DNA from: JAZUOT01 sp045604805
GTDB lineage: Bacteria > Bacillota > Clostridia > Oscillospirales > Acutalibacteraceae
Direction: 5' to 3'
Length of the DNA: 31,606 nucleotides
Assembly (NCBI GenBank): GCA_045604805.1
Contig: JAZUOT010000049.1
Location: 1-31,606, forward strand
Shown here: one piece after another, positions 27,701 through 31,606 of the stretch
Position numbering within the stretch: position 1 is the first letter of the stretch
Layout: every line of letters begins with the position of its first letter
Notes under the pieces: model-generated
Seen by the model: only the letters and a program-made list of their open reading frames with translations
Database searches by the model: none
What the model was told of the DNA's origin: nothing
Position numbers and translations under genes: made by a program

Positions 27701-27952
27701 AAAACGTCGCACCCCTACTAATAACCCACCAGCTACTTGCTCTAGCTGCTCAAGGCTCAAGTTGTTTGCGTCTGATGTTTCATTTCTTCTTTCATATGCA
27801 AGCTTTATCGCATCTAAATCAGCAGAATCTACCTCGTAACCACGAATTCTAAATTGCTCGATTGCTTCTTCTTCGTCTCTGCATTCTATAAGTAAATCTA
27901 TTTCCTTTTTGCTTAAGCCACATAAATCTTTAGGCAAAATTTTTCCAGCCAT
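24797..27952 (-). CDS. Coiled-coil protein (1051 aa) with Nif11-like double-glycine leader and internal membrane segments
   Basis: Function unknown. ATG 27952 has AGGAGG eight bases upstream. Residues 1-76 are a leader: LLIECRDEEEAIEQF near 20-34, GYEVDSADLDAIK, then LSLEQLEQVAGG with GG at 75-76. It is related to the leader of the 2006-residue protein and resembles Nif11-type leaders. Residues about 77-380 look globular. From about 395 to 800 the protein is Ala/Glu/Lys-rich with long heptad coiled coil, including the repeated SKMRTAD (about 709-754). Residues about 804-880 form a hydrophobic region of two or three membrane segments (for example GVATFFTTLFTSPALVSALS). A second coiled coil follows (about 880-1035). 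A coiled coil with an embedded hydrophobic hairpin recalls alpha-helical pore-forming toxins, but a structural membrane protein is equally possible. Its promoter has a G10 spacer tract. Codon-level low complexity is strong. Confidence 0.88.
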   Translation of the reverse strand: MAGKILPKDLCGLSKKEIDLLIECRDEEEAIEQFRIRGYEVDSADLDAIKLAYERRNETSDANNLSLEQLEQVAGGLLVGVRRFEEKEINKNKVLSKIRNRKMSVKDCTGGYGYNYDDNCDLAHDFVENLLELCGEEVVEPRNRSQALPVKFVKEDSFSEICEAVKEHLADYLNTKENKYLKRKEFYVSDEGLVVSIAAGACYLRDKGHVDNEAEAIEASTKMHLYERQQRCSENYVNVVFKDKKKYITLPDRKGRTETYYNLWNTEACIEDFIGEINKCKKKYKKDVELDQDGFIKSEYAVLATRFYVIGEDGDFRVLKKSIKQICEIAQEEGISVNSLFDVLNRNASFRWWDKLIGNEKIRWWDEPGENEEIGRSYIWERNKIMQEGETLEEIAAKAAEAEAKAEREEVRQVGLRAREREKEIEKAYQMDEEAAKAAETAEEVAAELVKAKEKRLAAEVAAAEEEVAELVEAEKKLAAAVEAAVEKRKAAVEKAAVEKAERERERKRKVETREIDKIKVAEANGVAKAADDRLKAAKDRKEKAEKGAKERRENAEYERNRARRRKEDAEARKKAAEEAAKVAEEEVRKAEKEAENIENVKKLSIFQDLEREAEKEGWRSKDDAAYRAENVANIIEEKVETAETAAESSKEAAKLARAAAGMAEEANRWQEEATRWGEEANKWREEVQKLREKAGRWKQEAKEILAASMQESESKMRELDSKIGTAESKMRTADSKMRTADSKMKELGSKIGVAQDKWRKAYYAEKYANERIQYAKSMKDTINKKAEKAKKMTEKAESIRKKTMMSLMATGAAAAISITAFILLGKIGVGVATFFTTLFTSPALVSALSLSTLVPGGVFILAGLAFVGVVICLLYEGINYVIARREAVKAKEKVVAKAEKAEEAAGGIVEAAESAKEAAKEAEAAEAAAESAKEEAESAKEEAEAAEEEAESAKEEAEKIVRAAKEIVRGANDVLAEELVGKAEELVRVEGLAREAEEVAAKVEEVAAKANRLEAEKVAAELVRAAEVAKGLVPEEEYGAEAGSLQHYNY
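25690..25825 (-). repeat. 21-bp tandem repeats coding heptads SKMRTAD
   Basis: Six or so units of 21 bp (core attttcgagtctgctgttct on the plus strand) encode successive heptads: SKMREL, SKIGTAE, SKMRTAD, SKMRTAD, SKMKELG and SKIGVAQ. Two are identical in sequence. Unit gain or loss would lengthen the coiled coil without a frameshift. Confidence 0.85.
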
Positions 27953-27993
27953 CTCAAAAGCCTCCTAACCACAAACGAAACCTCTATATCTAC

Positions 27994-28023
27994 ATTATAC
28001 ACCCCCCCCCCGCAAAAAGTCAA
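27994..28023 (-). promoter_or_regulatory. Promoter of the 1051-residue gene with a G10 spacer tract
   Basis: On the minus strand TTGACT (28023-28018), an 18-base spacer, then a perfect TATAAT (27999-27994), 41 bases before the start codon. Ten of the 18 spacer bases are an uninterrupted G run. The optimum spacer of 17 would need G9. Slippage would change promoter strength in steps. Confidence 0.85.
28002..28011. repeat. C10/G10 homopolymer in the promoter spacer
   Basis: Ten consecutive C on the plus strand, the longest G/C run in the window, exactly between the -35 and -10 of the promoter for the 1051-residue gene. Confidence 0.97.
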
Positions 28024-28130
28024 TAGGAAAATAAAAAAATTTTAGTGCATAAATTTATACTGGCATCCAGATGGAATTTTCTATAAAAAATCCATATCGC
28101 ACTGTTCTAGGTGAGAAAAAAAGGGGGGTA

Positions 28131-28160
28131 TTCACATTATTTATTTTTTGATGTTATAAT
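28131..28160 (+). promoter_or_regulatory. Promoter of the transketolase operon
   Basis: TTCACA (28131-28136), 18 bases, then a perfect TATAAT (28155-28160), 35 bases before the transketolase start. A G6 run lies just upstream of the -35. It is divergent from the promoter at 27994-28023; the 243-base gap 27953-28195 holds only these two promoters. Confidence 0.75.
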
Positions 28161-28195
28161 CATTGTGTTGATTCTGAGCATGGGGGAGTTTAAGG

Positions 28196-29008
28196 ATGGA
28201 CATTTATGATTTACAACAAAAAGCAAAAACGCTAAGAGCTGACATAATCAAGATGATATATATGGCAGGTTCAGGGCATCCAGGCGGCTCGCTTTCTTGT
28301 CTGGATATTCTGGTGGCGCTATATTACCGCAAAGCTGCTATAAATCCAGCAAAACCAAATTGGGAAGATCGAGACAGGATAGTTTTATCCAAAGGGCATT
28401 CTTGTCCGGCACTATATGCCGTATTGGCTGACAAAGGTTATTTTTGCAAAGAAGAGCTATGGAAATTAAGGAAAACGGGTAGCAATTTACAAGGACACCC
28501 AGACATGAAAAAAACGCCTGGAGTGGATTTGAATACAGGTTCACTGGGACAAGGTATGTCGGTAGCAATGGGAATGGCTTTAGCAGCTAAGCATATTGGC
28601 AAAACATATAAAGTTTATACGATTATCGGAGATGGAGAATCCCAAGAGGGACTCACTTGGGAAGCAGCAATGGCAGCAGCAAATTACAAGCTAGATAATT
28701 TTACGGTGATACTCGATCATAATGGTCTGCAAATAGATGGAAGTAATGACGAAGTAATGAGCATAGGAAATATTGTTGACAAGTATAAAGCTTTTGGCTT
28801 TGAGACTTTTAAGGTTGACGGGCATAATATTGATGATATATGCAGTGCCATAGATATGCCCTATAATGGAAAACCTAAATTTATATGCTGTGAAACAATA
28901 AAAGGTAAAGGTGTTTCATTTATGGAGGGGCAAGTTTCTTGGCACGGTAAAGCTCCGAACGAAGAACAGTATAAACAAGCGATGAAGGAATTGGGAGGGC
29001 AAGTTTGA
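28196..29008 (+). CDS. Transketolase, N-terminal (thiamine-diphosphate) subunit
   Basis: A 270-residue protein corresponding to the N-terminal third to half of transketolase. It has the GHPGGS motif at residues 27-32, the thiamine-diphosphate/Mg motif GDGESQEG near 145-152 with HNG about 25 residues later, and KGKGVSFME near residue 240. With the next gene it forms a two-subunit transketolase of the non-oxidative pentose phosphate pathway, as in many Firmicutes. A 1-deoxyxylulose-5-phosphate synthase-like or other sugar-specific role cannot be excluded. ATG 28196 is preceded by GGGGGAG. Its TGA overlaps the next ATG by one base. Confidence 0.94.
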   Translation: MDIYDLQQKAKTLRADIIKMIYMAGSGHPGGSLSCLDILVALYYRKAAINPAKPNWEDRDRIVLSKGHSCPALYAVLADKGYFCKEELWKLRKTGSNLQGHPDMKKTPGVDLNTGSLGQGMSVAMGMALAAKHIGKTYKVYTIIGDGESQEGLTWEAAMAAANYKLDNFTVILDHNGLQIDGSNDEVMSIGNIVDKYKAFGFETFKVDGHNIDDICSAIDMPYNGKPKFICCETIKGKGVSFMEGQVSWHGKAPNEEQYKQAMKELGGQV

Positions 29009-29940
29009 TGTTAAAAAAATCAACCAGAGCTGCATACGGCGAAGCTTTAGTAGAGTTGGCCAAAATTAATGATAAAGTGGTCGTGCTTGATGCAGATCTT
29101 TCAAACGCTACCAAGACAAGTGTTTTTAAAGAAGCATTTCCTGATAAATTTTTTAACTTCGGTATCGCTGAAAGTAATTTACTCTGTGCTGCCAGTGGTA
29201 TGGCTCATACGGGTTTAATTCCTTTTGTGTCGACTTTTGCTGTCTTTGGAACAGGTAGAGCTTTCGAACAGATAAGAAATTCTATCGCATATACTTCTGC
29301 GAATGTAAAATTATGCTTTACACACAGTGGATTAAGCGTAGGGGAAGACGGTGGAAGCCATCAATCCATAGAAGACATAGCCTTAATGAGGGTTCTGCCC
29401 AATATGACTATATTTAGCCCTTGCGATTATTTTGAAGCTAAAAAGGCTGTATTTGCTGCTGCAAATATCGATGGTCCTGTGTATGTCAGACTGGGCAGAC
29501 CAGATGTTGAAATTATTACTGAAGAGACTGCAGAATTTATCCCTGGAAAAGCAAATATAATTAAAGACGGAGGGGATATTGCAATAATAGCTACAGGACA
29601 CATAGTACAAGAAAGTTTACACGCAGCGAAGAAGCTAGAGGAACACGGCATAAATGCCGCTGTGATAGATATGCACACTATTAAACCTTTAGATAGCTCG
29701 ATTATTTTAGAATATGCTAAAAAATGCAAAGCTGTAGTAACAGCTGAAGAGCATTCTATAATCGGTGGTTTGGGTTCTGCTGTGGCCGAAGTGTTAGCTG
29801 ATAATGCTGTCAGTGTTAAGTTTAAACGTATAGGTGTCAATGACGTATTTGGAAGATCCGGGAAGCCACAAGAATTATTTGAATTATTTGGTATATCTTC
29901 TTCTTGTATAGAAAATCAATGTAAAAGTTTATTACTTTAA
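29008..29940 (+). CDS. Transketolase, C-terminal (pyrimidine-binding) subunit
   Basis: A 310-residue partner of the gene before it. It has the pyrimidine-domain region FNFGIAESNLLCAASGMA, with the catalytic Glu near residue 52, FVSTFAVFGTGRAFEQIRNS, then HSGLSVGEDGGSHQ, and a C-terminal transketolase domain (AVVTAEEHSIIGGLGSAVAE). It starts at ATG 29008 with GGGAGGG in the previous gene; the outer TTG 29005 is less likely. Translational coupling is expected, to keep the subunits equal. Confidence 0.94.
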   Translation: MLKKSTRAAYGEALVELAKINDKVVVLDADLSNATKTSVFKEAFPDKFFNFGIAESNLLCAASGMAHTGLIPFVSTFAVFGTGRAFEQIRNSIAYTSANVKLCFTHSGLSVGEDGGSHQSIEDIALMRVLPNMTIFSPCDYFEAKKAVFAAANIDGPVYVRLGRPDVEIITEETAEFIPGKANIIKDGGDIAIIATGHIVQESLHAAKKLEEHGINAAVIDMHTIKPLDSSIILEYAKKCKAVVTAEEHSIIGGLGSAVAEVLADNAVSVKFKRIGVNDVFGRSGKPQELFELFGISSSCIENQCKSLLL

Positions 29941-29961
29941 ATTTTTATAGAGGTGATTCGA

Positions 29962-30468
29962 ATGAATTTTAAAAAAATCGATATAGATGAGCTCAATATA
30001 AATCCTTTTACCAAAATAGGAAAAGAATGGATGCTTATCACTGCAGGAACAGAGCATAGTTACAACACAATGACTGCCAGCTGGGGTGGTTTAGGCGTGC
30101 TATGGAATAAAAATGTTGTATATACTTTTGTTCGTCCTCAGAGACATACTTTTGATTTTATGGAAAGTAATAATTATTTTTCTTTGAGTTTTTATCCTGA
30201 AAATATGCGTGAGGCGCTTAACTTTTGCGGCACTAAGTCCGGAAGAGATGTAGATAAAGCTCAGGCAACCGGTTTAAAACCTATATTCTCGGAGAAAGCA
30301 CCATATTTTGAGCAGACAGAATTGGTTCTTGTTTGCAAAAAGCTCCATGCTCAATTTTTAGATCCGGCTTGCTTTTTGGATGAAAGTATAAAAAATAATT
30401 ATTCGAATGAAGATTACCACAAGGTTTATGTTGGAGAAATAGAAGATATATTATCAAAGGAAAAATAA
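29962..30468 (+). CDS. Flavin reductase-like FMN-binding protein
   Basis: A 168-residue protein of the flavin-reductase/split-barrel family. The N-terminal part has NPFTKIGKEWMLITAG and NTMTASWGGLGVLWNKNVV, followed by FVRPQRHTFDFME and FYPENMREALNFCGTKSGRD, the pattern of small FMN-binding proteins. The substrate is unknown. The start is ATG 29962, with GAGGTG six bases upstream. It is 21 bases after the transketolase C gene and two bases before the next gene, so it belongs to the same operon. Confidence 0.85.
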   Translation: MNFKKIDIDELNINPFTKIGKEWMLITAGTEHSYNTMTASWGGLGVLWNKNVVYTFVRPQRHTFDFMESNNYFSLSFYPENMREALNFCGTKSGRDVDKAQATGLKPIFSEKAPYFEQTELVLVCKKLHAQFLDPACFLDESIKNNYSNEDYHKVYVGEIEDILSKEK

Positions 30469-30470
30469 AA

Positions 30471-31202
30471 ATGCCTACAACAGTGATTACAGGAGCTTCG
30501 AGAGGTATAGGACGAGAAACTGCAAAAGTTTTTGCACAAGAAAATTATAATGTAGTGGTAAACTACAACAAGTCAGAAAAGGCTGCAGTATCATTAAAGC
30601 AAGAACTTTTAAGCATTGGAGCAAATGTGGAAATTTTCAAGGCGGACGTTTCTAATTACGAACAGGCAAGAGCTTTGATAGATTTTTCAATCGAGAAATT
30701 TGACGCTATAGATGTGCTAGTTAATAATTGTGGAGTCTCACAGTATTCTCTTTTCACAGATTGTAAACCCAGTGATTTTGAAAATATTCTGCAAACTAAT
30801 GTTATCAGTGCCCTGAATTGTTCTAATTTGGCTTTGCCGCACATGATACGCAAGCACAGCGGAAATATAATAAATATTTCGTCTATATGGGGAATTGTGG
30901 GGGCGTCTTGCGAAGTTTTATATTCTACTTCCAAAGCCGCTTTGATAGGCTTTACTAAAGCTTTGGCAAAAGAAGTCGCGCCAAGTTCAATAAATGTAAA
31001 TTGCGTCGCTCCCGGCGCTGTTAACACCGATATGATGAAAGAGTTTTCTTTTGATGAAATAAATCAAATAGAAAAAGATATACCTATGGGAAGACTTGCC
31101 AATACAAATGAAATAGCAAAAATTGTTTTGTTTTTGACAAGCAATGCTGCTAAGTATATTACAGGCCAAGTTATAAGCCCTAATGGCGGTTGGGTTGTAT
31201 AA
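30471..31202 (+). CDS. Short-chain dehydrogenase/reductase, FabG-like
   Basis: A 243-residue classical SDR. It has the NAD(P) loop GASRGIG at residues 8-14, NNCG at 85-88 in place of the usual NNAG, and the catalytic Ser138, Tyr151 and Lys155 at the same numbers as in E. coli FabG, with the VAPGAVNTDM segment after them. It could be 3-oxoacyl-ACP reductase or a sugar/polyol dehydrogenase. There are no fatty-acid genes nearby, so I leave the symbol blank. ATG 30471 has AAGGA upstream and is last in the operon. No hairpin terminator is visible after it. Confidence 0.87.
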   Translation: MPTTVITGASRGIGRETAKVFAQENYNVVVNYNKSEKAAVSLKQELLSIGANVEIFKADVSNYEQARALIDFSIEKFDAIDVLVNNCGVSQYSLFTDCKPSDFENILQTNVISALNCSNLALPHMIRKHSGNIINISSIWGIVGASCEVLYSTSKAALIGFTKALAKEVAPSSINVNCVAPGAVNTDMMKEFSFDEINQIEKDIPMGRLANTNEIAKIVLFLTSNAAKYITGQVISPNGGWVV

Positions 31203-31359
31203 AAAAATTTAGATAAAAAATGACCCTTTGATTTAATGAATATAAAATACAGTTTCCATAAGAAAAAACTCGGAAACCGATTGTACGCTAGGTTTGAGTG
31301 TGCAAATCTTTATTCCCTTGCAATCACCGGGCGAAAACTTTCTTTAGCCTGGTACAGTA

Positions 31360-31368
31360 CCCCCCCCC
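31360..31368. repeat. C9 homopolymer upstream of the IS256-type gene
   Basis: Nine consecutive C in the gap 31203-31441. It sits six bases or so before the likely left end of the insertion sequence. GATACAAT follows and could be a -10, but I see no convincing -35. The rest of the gap shows no supported gene. Confidence 0.95.
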
Positions 31369-31369
31369 T

Positions 31370-31606
31370 GATACAATCCCAAATATTGTGTAAACCTCAG
31401 ATTGGTTGTAGAATAGAAGTGATACATAGGAGGATTTACAAATGGGAAAAAGAAAGAGAACAGTTGAAGAGATAGCTCGTCGGGAGAAGATTCGAGAATT
31501 GCTCCAGATAGCCAATATTGACAGCATGGATGCAATACAAAACTTATTCAAGGAAACGATTTCAGAGTTTATGTAAAACGGTCTGGAAGCTGAGTTAGAA
31601 GAAGAG
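31370..31606 (+). mobile_element. Left end of an IS256-family insertion sequence, running off the window
   Basis: A transposase reading frame of the IS256 family begins at 31442 behind a short leader containing ATTGTGTAAACCTCAG, which resembles the terminal repeats I recall for this family. The other end is outside the window, so the inverted repeat and target duplication cannot be checked. The left boundary is approximate. Confidence 0.6.
31442..31606 (+). pseudogene. IS256-family transposase, interrupted by a stop at codon 45, C-terminus outside window
   Basis: ATG 31442 with AGGAGG seven bases upstream opens MGKRKRTVEEIARREKIREL, followed by NIDSMDAIQNLFKETISEFM, the conserved N-terminus of IS256-type DDE transposases. 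Codon 45 is TAA (31574-31576). After it the same frame continues with NGLEAELEE, exactly the family sequence, where Glu (GAA) is expected at the stop. One G-to-T change therefore truncates the protein to 44 residues. The catalytic DDE domain would lie outside the window. Confidence 0.82.

Noticed and set aside
31249..31276. GTTTCC/GGAAAC inverted repeat after the FabG-like gene
   Set aside because: Short stem, 14-base loop and no T run, so it is not supported as a terminator.
31236..31475. 79-codon plus-strand frame over the C9 tract
   Set aside because: It has no ribosome binding site, overlaps the transposase start in another frame, and has no recognisable protein features.
1..31606. CRISPR arrays, tRNA and rRNA genes
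   Set aside because: No regularly spaced direct repeats with unique spacers and no tRNA- or rRNA-like conserved sequence were seen; the tandem repeats found are coding.

Overview
The window is AT-rich (roughly one third G+C by eye) and looks like a chromosomal piece of a low-GC Gram-positive bacterium, most likely a host-associated clostridium. The signs are strong AGGAGG-type ribosome binding sites, an L10 leader in front of rplJ-rplL, a transketolase split into two genes, an IS256-type transposase, and a rplJ-rplL pair with no rpoB after it. The exact family cannot be fixed from the sequence alone.

Layout. (1) Positions 1 to about 15,160, all on the minus strand and read right to left, hold a cell-surface polysaccharide cluster. 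It starts at a good promoter (15,131-15,159) and runs: truncated GT2 transferase, Cps2T/RgpA-like transferase, a second GT2 remnant, LicD, cytidylyltransferase, hexapeptide acyltransferase, Caps_synth-type transferase, galactofuranosyltransferase-like protein, two Wzy-like polymerases, Wzx flippase, a second LicD/cytidylyltransferase pair, an asparagine-synthase-like enzyme, UDP-galactopyranose mutase, and a large membrane protein that leaves the window. (2) Positions 15,234-23,458, minus strand: a 2006-residue protein, galE with no gap after it, a heavy-metal-permease-like gene, and an intrinsic terminator. (3) Positions 23,511-24,771, minus strand: rplJ-rplL with L10 leader, promoter and terminator. 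(4) Positions 24,797-28,023, minus strand: a 1051-residue coiled-coil protein with its own promoter. (5) Positions 28,131-31,202, plus strand: transketolase N and C subunits, a flavin-reductase-like protein and a FabG-like reductase. (6) The right edge holds the start of an IS256-type transposase broken by a stop codon.

How the genes fit together. GalE makes UDP-galactose, Glf converts it to UDP-galactofuranose, and the galactofuranosyltransferase-like protein probably uses it. The other transferases, LicD enzymes and acyltransferase build and decorate the repeat unit, which Wzx flips and Wzy polymerises.

Two things stand out. First, the window carries several simple-sequence tracts placed where slippage would switch genes. 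A (CTAT)7 tract leaves one polymerase out of frame as sequenced. A G10 tract fills the -35/-10 spacer of the 1051-residue protein. A C8 tract lies inside the galactofuranosyltransferase-like gene. This looks like a phase-variable surface programme. Second, the two giant proteins, 2006 and 1051 residues, both begin with a related leader of about 75 residues that carries an LIECRD motif and ends in AGG. This resembles the Nif11-type double-glycine leaders normally found on small bacteriocin-like peptides. They may be a family of very large exported proteins using a peptide-export signal. No matching peptidase-ABC transporter is in the window.
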